NCBI RefSeq assembly: GCF_902859765.1
Contig: NZ_CADIJV010000003.1
Location: 248,001-312,000, forward strand
Direction: 5' to 3'
Origin: Achromobacter pulmonis
Lineage (GTDB): Bacteria; Pseudomonadota; Gammaproteobacteria; Burkholderiales; Burkholderiaceae_B
Length of the DNA: 64,000 bases
Shown here: positions 1 through 8,885 of the stretch, piece by piece
Layout of the letters: each line of letters starts with the position of its first letter
Position numbering within the stretch: the first letter of the stretch is position 1
Position numbers and translations under genes: made by a program
Notes under the pieces: model-generated
Database searches by the model: none
What the model was told of the DNA's origin: nothing
Seen by the model: only the letters and a program-made list of their open reading frames with translations

Positions 1-60
1 CCGACCGCGACGCGCCAGGCGCGTCGTGGCCGGCCCCGGGGGCGCTAGGGATTGGCCGCG

Positions 61-3000
61 TCAGCCCTCCATCAAGCCAACCCAGTCGACCTGGAACTCC
101 TCGATGATCTGGTGCCCCGCCGCATCGGTGGCCGTCAGCTCGAAGAACCCGACGATGTGCGCGGTGGGGTCGGTAACCGTTTCCGGATGCCGGGCCACCA
201 CGACCTTGATCGCATCGCGGCCGGTTGGGCCGCCGTCCGACACCGTGATGTACTTCATCAATGTCGCGTCCGTGGATTCATCCGGCTTCAGGGTGATGGT
301 GACGTTTCCGACCCCGCCCGACACCGTCGCGAAATCATCGGCGGAAACGTCATTAACCTGGTTGGACCTGACCAGAACGTCCGTCGTCAGCGTCACTTCA
401 AGCGCTGGACGGATCTCCAGGCTGAAAAAGCCGCCCTGGGCCACCACCCCTGCCACCGCCGGGTCCCAGACCCCGACGCTGTAGGTGTCCTCTCCGAGCG
501 CCTCGTTCGCGGTGCCGGTGATGACGCCGGTATCGGGATCTATCTGCATTCCCGCCGGCAAGCCTCCGCCATTCATGCGGTACTTGAGCTGCCGGTTGCC
601 CGCGCCCGTGCCTTTCACGGGCTGGAAACTGATGGCATCGCCGAGCATGTAGGTCTTTTTGGCCTCCAGGACGGTCGCCGTCACGGGCTCGTACACCACG
701 AGACCGAACCGGGCGGTGGCCGTGTGCGCGGGGGTGGCGCTGTCGGTGACCGTGACGGTGTATTTCTCGGGATCGGCGTCGATCTGCTCGGCGGTCGGCG
801 TCCCGGAGATCACGCCGGTGGCCGGGTCCATGGCCAGGCCGGCCGGCAATGGCGGGCTCACGCTATACGTGAACGCCCCAACCCCGCCGGAGACCGTCAC
901 CGGACTGCCGGTGGCGGCCAGCGGTTGATTGAGGGCCATCGGCGGCAACGGCGTGGCCGCGGGCGCGGCGACGATGCCTGGGGCCACCGCCAGGGTGAAT
1001 CGGCCAGTCACGGTTTGGCGGGGCTCCGCGCTGTCGACAACGGTGACGGTGTATTCGCGGGCGGCGGACACCTCTATGGGGGTCCCGGCAACGCTTTCGA
1101 TAGTGCCGCTCAAGGCATCCATCTTGAGACCGGCGGGCAGGTCGGGTTGCACGCTGAAGTGATGCAACCCAAGGCCGCCCTCAGCCTTGACCGGTGTCAC
1201 ATTGACCGTGTCCGTGGCAAGCACGGATATCGTCTGCGCCTGGACCGTCGCGGCGAGCGCCGCCGCGATCTCCAGCGAGAAGCTGCCGCTCGCCGAATGG
1301 GGCGTTGGCGTGGCGCTATCCAACACGGTGTACGTGTAGGTGGTGTACGGAGACGGCGCGGTCGCGACCCCCTTGATGTTACCGGTGGCCGCGTCCATGG
1401 ACAGGCCCGCGGGCAGCGCCGGCGTCACCGAGAACTGATATGGCGGCACCCCACCGAAGGTGTTGGCCGGCGTGTAGTCCACCGGGTCCGTGACGCGGTG
1501 CGTCTCGGCCGCGTTGAATAAATTCGACGTCAGGCCCACATTGACCTGCAGCGGGAAGGTGGCGGTGGCCGAATGCGCGGCGTCGTCGGTGACCGTGACG
1601 GTGTACGTGGTTTCCTTCGATTCGGCCGTCGGTGTGCCAGTGATGGCGCCGGTGGTGGCGTTCATCGTCAGCCCGGCCGGCAGGGGCGGCGCCACGCCGA
1701 AGTGCAGCGTGCCGGCGCCCCCGGCGGCTGTCACCGGTGTGATGCTAACGGTATCGCCCATGACCACGACCTGCGCGACAGTCGCCGCCTTGGTGGCCGA
1801 CAGGCTCTCGGCGATGCCCAGCGAGAAGCTGGCGTTGATCGAATGCCGGGGCGTGGCGTCGTCGGTCACGGTGACGGTGTAGGTGGCGGCGGGCGAGGCC
1901 GTCGTGGCCGTGCCCGTGATGGCGCCGGTGGCCGCATCCAACTGCAGGCCAGCGGGCAGCGTCGGCGATACCGCGTAATGCAGGTCGCCGACGCCGCCGG
2001 CGGCCGTCAACGGGCGAAAATCGACGGCGTCGCCGGCCACGACGTTTTGGGTCGTCACCGCGGACGTCGCCGCGAGCACGCCATTGACGGCCAGCGTGAA
2101 ACTGCCGGTGGTGGTGTGAGCGGGCGAGGCCCCGTCCGTCACGGTGACGGTGTAGGTGGCGGCGGGCGAGGCCGTCGTGGCCGTGCCCGTGATGGCGCCG
2201 GTGGCCGCATCCATCCGCAGCCCGGCGGGCAATGTGGGTGTTACCTCGTAATGCAGGTTGCCCATGCCGCCGGCGGCCGTCACCGGGCGGAAGTCGACGG
2301 CATCGCCAGCCATGACGCTTTGGTTCGTCACTGCGGGCGTTGCCGCAAGCATGCCATTGACGGCCAGCGTGAAACTGCCGGTGGTGGTGTGAGCGGGTGA
2401 GGCCCCGTCCGTCACGGTGACGGTGTAGGTGGCGGCGGGCGAGGCCGTCGTGGCCGTGCCCGTGATGGCGCCGGTGGCCGCATCCAGGCGCAGGCCAGCG
2501 GGCAGCGTCGGCGATACCGCGTAATGCAAGTCTCCCACGCCGCCAGTGGCCGTCACCGGACGGAAGTCGATGGCATCGCCGGCCACGACGTTTTGGGTCG
2601 TCACCGCAGGCGTCGTCGCGAGCACGCCATTGACGGCCAGCGTGAAACTGCCGGTGGTGGTGTGAGCGGGCGAAGCGTCGTCCGTCACGGTGACGGTGTA
2701 GGTGGCGGCGGCCGAGGCGGTCGTGGCCGTGCCGGTGATGGCGCCCGTGGCCGCATCCAGGCGCAGGCCAGCGGGCAGCGTGGGGGATACCGCGTAATGC
2801 AGGTTGCCGACGCCACCGGCGGCCGTCACCGGGTGGAAGTCGACGGCATCGCCGGCCATGACGCTCCGGTCCGCCACCGCGGGCGTCGCCTCAAGCATGC
2901 CATTGACAGCCAGCGTGAAACTGCCGGTGGTGGTGTGGGCGGGCGAGGCGTCGTCCGCGACGGTGACGGTGTAGGTGGTGGCGGGCGAGGCCGTCGTGGC

Positions 3001-4152
3001 CGTGCCCGTGATGGCGCCGGTGGCCGCATCCAGATGCAGGCCAGCGGGCAGCGTGGGCGATACCGCGTAATGCAGGCTGCCGACGCCGCCGGCGGCCGTC
3101 ACCGGGTGGAAGTCGATGGCATCGCCGGCCACGACGTCCTGGTTCGCCGCCACCGGCGTCGCCGCGAGCATGCCATTGACGGCCAGCGTGAAACTGCCAG
3201 TGATCGTGTGGGCGGGCGAGGCGCCGTCGGTGACGGTGACGGTATAGTTGGCCGCGGCCGAAACGGCCGCCGGGGTACCGCTGATGGCCCCGGTGTCCGG
3301 GTCCATGGTCAGGCCAGCCGGCAACGCCGGGGTAATGGCATAGCGCAGTGTGCCGACCCCGCCCGCGACGGTCAGCGGCGCCGTTCCGGTGAAGGGGGTG
3401 TTCGCCAGCGCCGTCATGTCGCCATGCGTGACGTCGAACCGCAACGCGGGCGCCACGCCCAGCGTGAACGTCGCTTCGATCGGCGGCGCCGATGCGCCGG
3501 TGTCGCTGACCCGCACGGTATAGGCGGTCAAGGGCGATTCGGCCGTGGCGCTGCCCGACAGCACGCCGGTATCGGCGGCAAAGGTCAGCCCGGCGGGCAA
3601 CGCCGGCGTGATGGTGTAGCGCAGCGGGCCGTTGATGGCGCCGGTAACGCCCACGGGCGTGAACGGCTCGACGGGCTCATCGACCAGCCAGGTCCGCGAC
3701 GTGAGGGCGGTGACAGCCGCCCAACCGCCGATGACGCTGAGCGGATAGCTGCCGGTGCCCGCCTCGAAAGCGGGTGGGTCGGCAGCCTGGACGGCGGTAA
3801 TGGTGACCGTGCCGGGCGCGACCGCTTCGACCGAGCCATCGGCGGCAACCAGCGCGATCGCCGGATCGCTCGACAGGTAGCTGATGGCGCCCTTGCTGGC
3901 GGGCTGGTCGCTGCTTGCCGGGTTGGCCAGCACGCCCCCGACCCGGACCGCGAGCGGGGCCGGGTCCCGGAAGACCATATTCGGGGTGGCGCTGAGCCGC
4001 TCGATCACCACATTGACCACGTCGAGCCGCGACGCGGCGAACGCCGCGCCAGCGCTGGACACGGACAGGACAAAGCCCGCCCCGATGAGGCAGTGGAAAA
4101 CCAGCTCGGAAGCCGCTTGGAGGGGTTTGGACATCTTCATCGGACGGTTCAT
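61..4152 (-). CDS. Large exported Ig-like repeat protein (putative adhesin passenger)
   Basis: The 1363-residue protein starts with a signal-like hydrophobic segment (about residues 17-40, ending AAFAAS). A BIG2-like domain follows (about 45-140), then about twelve Ig-like repeats of the putative-Ig (He_PIG) type. Each repeat carries an LPAGL..D..TG.I.GT core followed by YTVTVTD. Several central repeats are nearly identical, and the last ~110 residues diverge. I see no LPXTG, autotransporter barrel or other anchor. The ATG overlaps the TGA of the upstream barrel-like gene as ATGA, so the two are translationally coupled. Repeat proteins of this kind usually act as surface adhesins or stalks. 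That role, and dependence on the upstream protein for surface display, are inferences. A weak hairpin without a T-tract lies at 9-25 behind the stop. Confidence 0.8.
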   Translation of the reverse strand: MNRPMKMSKPLQAASELVFHCLIGAGFVLSVSSAGAAFAASRLDVVNVVIERLSATPNMVFRDPAPLAVRVGGVLANPASSDQPASKGAISYLSSDPAIALVAADGSVEAVAPGTVTITAVQAADPPAFEAGTGSYPLSVIGGWAAVTALTSRTWLVDEPVEPFTPVGVTGAINGPLRYTITPALPAGLTFAADTGVLSGSATAESPLTAYTVRVSDTGASAPPIEATFTLGVAPALRFDVTHGDMTALANTPFTGTAPLTVAGGVGTLRYAITPALPAGLTMDPDTGAISGTPAAVSAAANYTVTVTDGASPAHTITGSFTLAVNGMLAATPVAANQDVVAGDAIDFHPVTAAGGVGSLHYAVSPTLPAGLHLDAATGAITGTATTASPATTYTVTVADDASPAHTTTGSFTLAVNGMLEATPAVADRSVMAGDAVDFHPVTAAGGVGNLHYAVSPTLPAGLRLDAATGAITGTATTASAAATYTVTVTDDASPAHTTTGSFTLAVNGVLATTPAVTTQNVVAGDAIDFRPVTATGGVGDLHYAVSPTLPAGLRLDAATGAITGTATTASPAATYTVTVTDGASPAHTTTGSFTLAVNGMLAATPAVTNQSVMAGDAVDFRPVTAAGGMGNLHYEVTPTLPAGLRMDAATGAITGTATTASPAATYTVTVTDGASPAHTTTGSFTLAVNGVLAATSAVTTQNVVAGDAVDFRPLTAAGGVGDLHYAVSPTLPAGLQLDAATGAITGTATTASPAATYTVTVTDDATPRHSINASFSLGIAESLSATKAATVAQVVVMGDTVSITPVTAAGGAGTLHFGVAPPLPAGLTMNATTGAITGTPTAESKETTYTVTVTDDAAHSATATFPLQVNVGLTSNLFNAAETHRVTDPVDYTPANTFGGVPPYQFSVTPALPAGLSMDAATGNIKGVATAPSPYTTYTYTVLDSATPTPHSASGSFSLEIAAALAATVQAQTISVLATDTVNVTPVKAEGGLGLHHFSVQPDLPAGLKMDALSGTIESVAGTPIEVSAAREYTVTVVDSAEPRQTVTGRFTLAVAPGIVAAPAATPLPPMALNQPLAATGSPVTVSGGVGAFTYSVSPPLPAGLAMDPATGVISGTPTAEQIDADPEKYTVTVTDSATPAHTATARFGLVVYEPVTATVLEAKKTYMLGDAISFQPVKGTGAGNRQLKYRMNGGGLPAGMQIDPDTGVITGTANEALGEDTYSVGVWDPAVAGVVAQGGFFSLEIRPALEVTLTTDVLVRSNQVNDVSADDFATVSGGVGNVTITLKPDESTDATLMKYITVSDGGPTGRDAIKVVVARHPETVTDPTAHIVGFFELTATDAAGHQIIEEFQVDWVGLMEG
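1880..3240 (-). repeat. 273-bp tandem repeats inside the Ig-repeat gene
   Basis: The segment coding GSFTLAVNG recurs with its CCAT anchor at 2081, 2354, 2627, 2900 and 3173, an exact period of 273 bp (91 codons). The units are close to identical at the DNA level, while flanking units have drifted. Such arrays are prone to copy-number change by slippage or unequal recombination, and they are a common site of short-read misassembly. Confidence 0.9.
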
Positions 4153-5750
4153 TTACGGCCCACGGTGATCTTGACGTTGTAGGAGGCCATGGTGGCGTCG
4201 GTGACACGCGCGACGTACTCGTCGATCTGCGCCGGAACGGGCAGCGTGAACAAGTCGACCGTGAGTTGCGCCGGCGCGACCGAGAACTGCGGCGGCGCGG
4301 ACAGCACGGCGCCGTTTCTCTGCACGGCGTCCAGCGTCAGGCCGCCGCTGCCCACGGCCACGACCAGGCGCTGGCCGTCGGCGCTGACGGTGGCGCCCGG
4401 CGGCAGGCCGGCCTTCTCGACGAAGACTTCCCGAACGCCGGTGCGATCGACCTTGGCCAGGAAGGTTTGCGGAATATGGTCTGGACGCGAAACGGCCTTG
4501 TCGAGCAGGCGCTCGCCCGTGAATTGCCGCAACGATTCGCGCATCGCCAGTGAACTGGCGTCAGCCGTGTAGCGCGCGGGCGAGATCAGCTTCATCAGGT
4601 CGACGTAGACCATGACCGTCTTGCTGTTCAGGGCGCCGTCGCGGCCGCGCGACAGGCCGAACGACAGGCGCGCCTTGTCGCCAGCCAGGGTGGCGACGAA
4701 ATCGCGCGACACGCCGTTCGACACGCGCATGTCCAGCAGGTAGTCCTTGTAGAACTCGAACTTCAGCCCGCCCGACAGGTAGGGACGGCGGCGGCTTTCG
4801 ACGGAGCCATCGCCCATCGGGTAGCGTTCGTGCTCCATGCCCAGCGAAGTGCTGAGCACGAGCGAGGAGAACGGCGCGTATTGCAGGTCCAGGCTGGCGC
4901 CGTACAACCGGCCGGTGGAGATGCGCCGCGGATCGTAGAGCAGCCGGGTGTAGTCGGCGTAGTCCTGGATCACCGTGCGGCTGGAAAGGTCGTTGGGGCT
5001 GCGGGCCCGCGCGCCCCACGCGGACGCGCCCAGCGACTGCAGCCCCACCCCCGATTCCGGCGCGAACAGCCGGCGCGCGGCCAGCACGCCGGCCAGCTGC
5101 GTGACCGGCACGCGCGCGCTGCCTGAATCGAAATCGAACGATGGCCGGCCCTTCATGAGCGACACGGCGGCATCGAACTCATACTGCTTGCTGGCATCGA
5201 CGAAGATGCCGCGGCCGATCAGTTCGCGCTGGTACTGGCCCACCTGCATGCTTGCGCCCAACGCGAAACGGTCGGTGATGAGGCGGGAATATTCGACGCG
5301 GCCGATCGGCGCATCGTCCATGGCGCCGCCGCCGATACGGAAACGCGAATCGGGCGTGGACAGCGCGAAAGCGTCCCGCGCCAGCGACAGGCGGCTGTCG
5401 CCCAAGGGTACGGTCAGGCTGGGCCTCGAAGCGCCCGCGCGCGCGCCGCTGGCCGCGGCCATCAGCGGATTGCCGCGCGCATCGCGGCGCGCCTGCTCGG
5501 ACCGGGCCGCTTCCCGCAGGAACGACGCGAAGGCGCGTTCGAGTTCACGCTTGTCGGAAGCTTGCGGCGCGGGCAGGTCTGGCAGCGCGGCCCATGCCGG
5601 TACGCACCAGGCAGCGGCCAGCGCCAGCAACAGCATCGACATGCCGCGGACAGGCACCGGGCGGGATGGAAACCCCGCCCGCCGGCAGTCGGAGATTGCA
5701 GGGCCACGCGACGGCCGGTGAGGTTTCCGCGGACGGACAGGTTGAGACAT
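4149..5750 (-). CDS. Probable outer-membrane beta-barrel protein with C-terminal Ig-like domain
   Basis: I do not recognise a named family. From ATG 5750 the protein has 533 residues. A typical Sec signal (SMLLLALAAAWCVPAWA) lies about 35 residues in, so the true start may be the ATG at 5642, although neither start has a clear ribosome site. After a charged helical stretch (about 60-90), residues ~115-390 have the alternating, aromatic and glycine-rich pattern of transmembrane beta-strands (for example RFALGASMQVGQYQ and YLSGGLKFEFYKDYLLDMRVS). The last ~110 residues look like a beta-sandwich and end VKITVGRK. The stop overlaps the start of the Ig-repeat gene. The layout resembles an inverse autotransporter (intimin/invasin, Bordetella BipA) split into two proteins. 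This is inference from pattern only. Confidence 0.55.
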   Translation of the reverse strand: MSQPVRPRKPHRPSRGPAISDCRRAGFPSRPVPVRGMSMLLLALAAAWCVPAWAALPDLPAPQASDKRELERAFASFLREAARSEQARRDARGNPLMAAASGARAGASRPSLTVPLGDSRLSLARDAFALSTPDSRFRIGGGAMDDAPIGRVEYSRLITDRFALGASMQVGQYQRELIGRGIFVDASKQYEFDAAVSLMKGRPSFDFDSGSARVPVTQLAGVLAARRLFAPESGVGLQSLGASAWGARARSPNDLSSRTVIQDYADYTRLLYDPRRISTGRLYGASLDLQYAPFSSLVLSTSLGMEHERYPMGDGSVESRRRPYLSGGLKFEFYKDYLLDMRVSNGVSRDFVATLAGDKARLSFGLSRGRDGALNSKTVMVYVDLMKLISPARYTADASSLAMRESLRQFTGERLLDKAVSRPDHIPQTFLAKVDRTGVREVFVEKAGLPPGATVSADGQRLVVAVGSGGLTLDAVQRNGAVLSAPPQFSVAPAQLTVDLFTLPVPAQIDEYVARVTDATMASYNVKITVGRK

Positions 5751-6108
5751 TTTGATTGTTTTCCAACATCGGCCACGGCGAGGCGCCGGAGCCGGGAATC
5801 ACAGGTGACGCGTTGATTCTGGGTAGCAGGAAGCGGCGCCATGCGCCTCAGGTCCGACACACCAAACCAAGTGAGTGAATCGACCATCACGGCCAATTGG
5901 CTATGAAAAATATCTGAAGGCCGGGCGTGAAAGAAGCGCATGCCGCCCAGAATCGGACAGCCTGAATGCGCAGCCGTCGATTGCCGGAAAACCGGGCGAG
6001 GAAATGACACGGTGCGTGACATTGCGCCCGCGCGGCGGACGTGCGCGCGGCGCAAAAAAACGCGGCCGCCGTTGACCGGCGCCGCGCGGCGGCAGGACCA
6101 CGGCCGTG
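5751..6108. other. Intergenic region upstream of the barrel/Ig-repeat pair
   Basis: No convincing gene is present in 358 bp. The region should carry the minus-strand promoter of the barrel/Ig-repeat pair and, at its far end, the terminator of the AEC transporter. A hairpin with arms GGGCGGG and CCCGCCC lies just outside, at 5660-5681. It would sit in the mRNA leader if translation starts at 5642. Confidence 0.5.
6054..6098 (-). terminator. Probable intrinsic terminator of the AEC transporter gene
   Basis: Read on the minus strand, a GC-rich hairpin (arms built on GCCG/CGGC around GTCAA, extended by GCGGC/GGCCGC) is followed by seven T (plus-strand A run 6054-6060). It lies directly behind the stop of the transporter at 6109. 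Confidence 0.65.
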
Positions 6109-7008
6109 CTACATGCCGGCGTGGCTGAACCAGAGCATCAGTGGCGCCAGCAGCAGGAACACCACCGTTGACACCAGTACGGCGCCCGCGGCGGTATCGC
6201 CCATGGCGGTGTAGCGCTTGGCGTACATGTAGCTGACCACCGCGCAGGGCATGGCCATCTGCAAGGTCAGGGCGCCGGCCAGCACCGGTTCCAGGTTGAG
6301 GACCCAGACAATCGCCAGGCCCGCGGCCAGGCCGGTCACCAACCGCATCAGCGCCACCTTGGCGCCATCGCGCAGGCCGTTGGCGGGGATCAGCGCCAGC
6401 GCGTGGCCCAGGCTCAGCAGCATCAGGGGCACCGTCACCGCGCCCAGCATGCGGGCCGTCTCGATCAGCCAGGCGGGCACCGGAATATTCAGCAGCCGCA
6501 TCGCGACCGCCACCACCGACGCCAACAGGATGGGACTTTTCCAGCTGCCCTTGGTGTTGACCCCGGGCAACAACCGCACCGCGATGGTGTGCATGACAAA
6601 CGAGTTGACAGCGAAGAACGCCACCGCCACGGACAGGCCGGCATCGCCGAACGCCAGTTGCGAAATCGGCAGGCCGAGGTTGCCGGCGTTGGGCAGGAAC
6701 GCCGTCGGCAGCAGCGTGCGCACCGGCAGGCGGCCCAGCTTGAGCAGCGCGGCGCAAGCCAGCGCGCACAGCAATAACGCCAGCAGCGTGGCGGCCGCCA
6801 CGTCGGCCAGCGCGCGGTCGTCCAGACGCGTGGTGACGAAGGTGTGGAACACCAGCGCCGGCGTGGTCACCGACGTCACCAGCGTGGTGATGAAGGCGCC
6901 GCCGAACGGCAGGTCGCGCTTGCCCCAGAACACGCCGATGCCGACGCAGGACAGCAGCGGCAACATCAATACGATGGCCGACAAATAGAACTGCACGATG
7001 GCCAGCAT
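6109..7008 (-). CDS. AEC family (auxin efflux carrier type) membrane transporter
   Basis: The 299-residue protein is built of hydrophobic helices throughout and matches the AEC family in pattern: an N-terminal bundle with GKRDLPFGG, the helix-breaking TTPALVFHTF segment, LPNAGNLGLP in the middle and a final helix LLLAPLMLW. Bacterial members export or exchange small carboxylates such as malate or malonate across the inner membrane. The substrate here is unknown. The gene stands alone, divergent from a solo LuxR-type HTH gene starting about 120 bp away, and is followed by a good terminator. Confidence 0.85.
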   Translation of the reverse strand: MLAIVQFYLSAIVLMLPLLSCVGIGVFWGKRDLPFGGAFITTLVTSVTTPALVFHTFVTTRLDDRALADVAAATLLALLLCALACAALLKLGRLPVRTLLPTAFLPNAGNLGLPISQLAFGDAGLSVAVAFFAVNSFVMHTIAVRLLPGVNTKGSWKSPILLASVVAVAMRLLNIPVPAWLIETARMLGAVTVPLMLLSLGHALALIPANGLRDGAKVALMRLVTGLAAGLAIVWVLNLEPVLAGALTLQMAMPCAVVSYMYAKRYTAMGDTAAGAVLVSTVVFLLLAPLMLWFSHAGM

Positions 7009-7125
7009 CCGTTTATTCCATCAGAGATTCAAAGTGAGATACGTGCCGGCATCGGCGCTTGTCGGCTGCGCGCCGCCGATCGGAGCATGGGTTGTCTTTG
7101 CCAGCCACTTCGCGCCGAATCCGCC

Positions 7126-7371
7126 ATGTCCGCCAAATCCGCTTTCGCCCCTCCGCCCGCCGTCGTCCGGCTGTCGCCGCGAGAATCGGCCTCGCTGCAC
7201 TGGAGCGCCATCGGCAAGACCAGTTGGGAAACCGCCCGCATCCTCGACATCAGCGAAAGCACCGTCAACTTCCACCTGCGCAACGCCTGCCGCAAGCTGC
7301 AGGTGCGGGGCCGGCGCGCCGCGGTGGCGACGGCCATCAGGCGCGGACTGCTGCATCCGGTCACGGCTTGA
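7126..7371 (+). CDS. Solo LuxR-type helix-turn-helix protein
   Basis: The 81-residue product is essentially one LuxR/GerE DNA-binding domain: LSPRES, then TSWETARILDISESTVNFHLRNACRKL and GRRAAVATAIRRGL. This version is typical of quorum-sensing LuxR regulators. No autoinducer-binding or receiver domain precedes it in any frame. An in-frame ATG at 7087 would add 13 residues. Neither start has a good ribosome site. It could be an independent small regulator or the remnant of a larger LuxR protein. It is divergent from the AEC transporter, and its end overlaps the end of the convergent lipoprotein gene by 11 bp. Confidence 0.65.
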   Translation: MSAKSAFAPPPAVVRLSPRESASLHWSAIGKTSWETARILDISESTVNFHLRNACRKLQVRGRRAAVATAIRRGLLHPVTA

Positions 7372-7873
7372 CCACGACCGACCTCAGGAATTCACGCGCC
7401 CGCTCCTCGGGCAGGCTGGCCTCGGTGCCCGCCGCCACCGCCTCGATCAGCATGGTGTCGGTGATCCACACCCGCGCCCGCAGCCAGCCGGGCTTGCCCA
7501 TGGCCTTGCCCTGCACGTCGATGTCCTGCCCGTAGGGCGGCCATGCGGTGGGCGGCGGCGCCTGCATGTTGACGTACAACGAGCGCATCAGCGCCACGCC
7601 CAGCGCCTGGCGGGCTACCGGATCGGCGGCGATCTCGGGCGGCAGCGGCGCCGAGCCGATGGCGAACACCGCCTCGCCAACGGTCGCGCTGGCCAGGGTG
7701 AAATCCAGCGTATGGGTATCCAGCCGCAATTTACGGGTCTCGGTCTGCACCCGGTTCGGGAAAGCCGCCCGCGCGTGGCCGTCGGCCACATCGACCTCGC
7801 GCCAGTTGTAACGCGGCGAACAGGCGCTGACCAGCAGCGCCAGCGCAAGAATTACGCCGGCTTTCTTGAACAT
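7361..7873 (-). CDS. Hypothetical lipoprotein
   Basis: The 170-residue protein starts MFKKAGVILALALLVSAC, a lipoprotein signal with lipobox LVSAC (Cys 18). The mature part is soluble and has no domain I recognise, although phrases such as RLDTHTLDFTLASATVGEAVFAIG suggest a small alpha/beta fold. In-frame ATGs at 7900 and 7927 would lengthen the N-terminus. 7873 is chosen because it gives a normal signal peptide. It is divergent from the alpha/beta hydrolase gene at 7946 and convergent with the HTH gene. Confidence 0.7.
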   Translation of the reverse strand: MFKKAGVILALALLVSACSPRYNWREVDVADGHARAAFPNRVQTETRKLRLDTHTLDFTLASATVGEAVFAIGSAPLPPEIAADPVARQALGVALMRSLYVNMQAPPPTAWPPYGQDIDVQGKAMGKPGWLRARVWITDTMLIEAVAAGTEASLPEERAREFLRSVVVKP

Positions 7874-7945
7874 GAAACGAAACAGCGATGAAATCGTCAT
7901 TACCGTAAAGACCCACGGTCTTTTCATTTCGAGGACAGCCCCAAA

Positions 7946-8854
7946 TTGTCGCCGATTTCGATGACCCCAGCGCCCGACGGCACGCCCCTGGCCAATTATG
8001 TCTGGCCCGCCGCCCCGAATGTGCCCCCGCCGGTAGTCGGCCCGGGCACGCCCAGCATCTACCTGCTGCACGGCCTGAGCGAGCATGCCGGGCGCTACGA
8101 CCGGCTGGCGCGCTGGCTGGCCGCCCGCGGCTGGACCGTGGGCGCGCATGACCACCGCGGCCATGGCCGCTCGGGCGGACGCCCGGCCACCCTGGCGCAC
8201 CAGGAAGACCTGGTGACCGACGCCGCCGCCCGCCTGGCCGCCTGGAGCAGCGCCCAGGGCCGTCCGCCCATCCTGCTGGGCCACAGCCTGGGCGCCCTGG
8301 TGGCGGTGCGGCTCGCGCTGCGGCAGCTGGCGCCCATCGACGCCCTGGTGCTCAGTTCGCCCCCGTTTGTGGTCAATGTGCCGCCCTGGGTGCGCCGCAC
8401 CCTGACCTGGATGTCGCTGCACGCGCCCGACCTGCGGGTCCCCCACGGCCTGGCGCCGGCCCGCATCTCGCATGACCGGGCCGTGGTCAAGGCGTACCGG
8501 TCCGACCCGCTGGTGCGCCGCAGCATGACGGGCCGGCTGGCCCGTTTCGTCGACGAAGGTGGCCGCGAATCGCTGCGCGAGGCGCACCTGCTGCCCTGTC
8601 GCACCCTGCTGATGGTGGCCGGCGACGACTCGATCGTGGCGGCCGAAGGCAGCCGCCAGTTCGCCCAGCGGGCCCCGGCCGAATTGCTGACATTGCGCTG
8701 GTACGACACCGCCTGGCACGAGATTTTCAACGAAACCGCCCCCATCGCCGACCCGGTCTACGCCGACCTGGACGAATGGCTGGCGCGCACCGCCGCACAA
8801 TTGTCCCTGTCTCCAGTACTGGCTCCCTCGGCAGAGGAGGCCAGCACCCCGTAA
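7946..8854 (+). CDS. Alpha/beta hydrolase, monoacylglycerol-lipase-like
   Basis: The 302-residue protein has the Hydrolase_4 layout: HGLSEHAGRYDRLA (oxyanion region, about residues 42-55), DHRGHGRS, the nucleophile elbow GHSLGA (Ser about 113), an acid in AGDDSIV (about 230) and the His in WHEIFNE (about 256). Family members hydrolyse monoglycerides or other short esters in the cytoplasm. The exact substrate is not known. The TTG start at 7946 is preferred over the ATG at 7961 because GAGGAC lies at proper spacing (7931-7936). gshA follows after 31 bp and may be cotranscribed. Confidence 0.82.
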   Translation: MSPISMTPAPDGTPLANYVWPAAPNVPPPVVGPGTPSIYLLHGLSEHAGRYDRLARWLAARGWTVGAHDHRGHGRSGGRPATLAHQEDLVTDAAARLAAWSSAQGRPPILLGHSLGALVAVRLALRQLAPIDALVLSSPPFVVNVPPWVRRTLTWMSLHAPDLRVPHGLAPARISHDRAVVKAYRSDPLVRRSMTGRLARFVDEGGRESLREAHLLPCRTLLMVAGDDSIVAAEGSRQFAQRAPAELLTLRWYDTAWHEIFNETAPIADPVYADLDEWLARTAAQLSLSPVLAPSAEEASTP

Positions 8855-8885
8855 AATCCGGCGACGACCCCTCCGAGAAGATTCC

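Noticed and set aside
52-1521. 489-codon plus-strand reading frame
   Set aside because: It lies antisense to the Ig-repeat gene, has Arg/Gly/His-rich composition and no domain; it is a shadow of high-GC repeats.
1880-3240. CRISPR-like periodicity
   Set aside because: The repeat unit is 273 bp, contiguous and coding. There are no spacers or cas genes.
2524-4182. 552-codon plus-strand reading frame
   Set aside because: It is antisense to the same repeat gene, and its repeated motifs mirror the 273-bp array.
5875-6101. Short reading frames between the barrel and AEC genes
   Set aside because: They are Arg-rich, overlap the terminator and lack ribosome sites.
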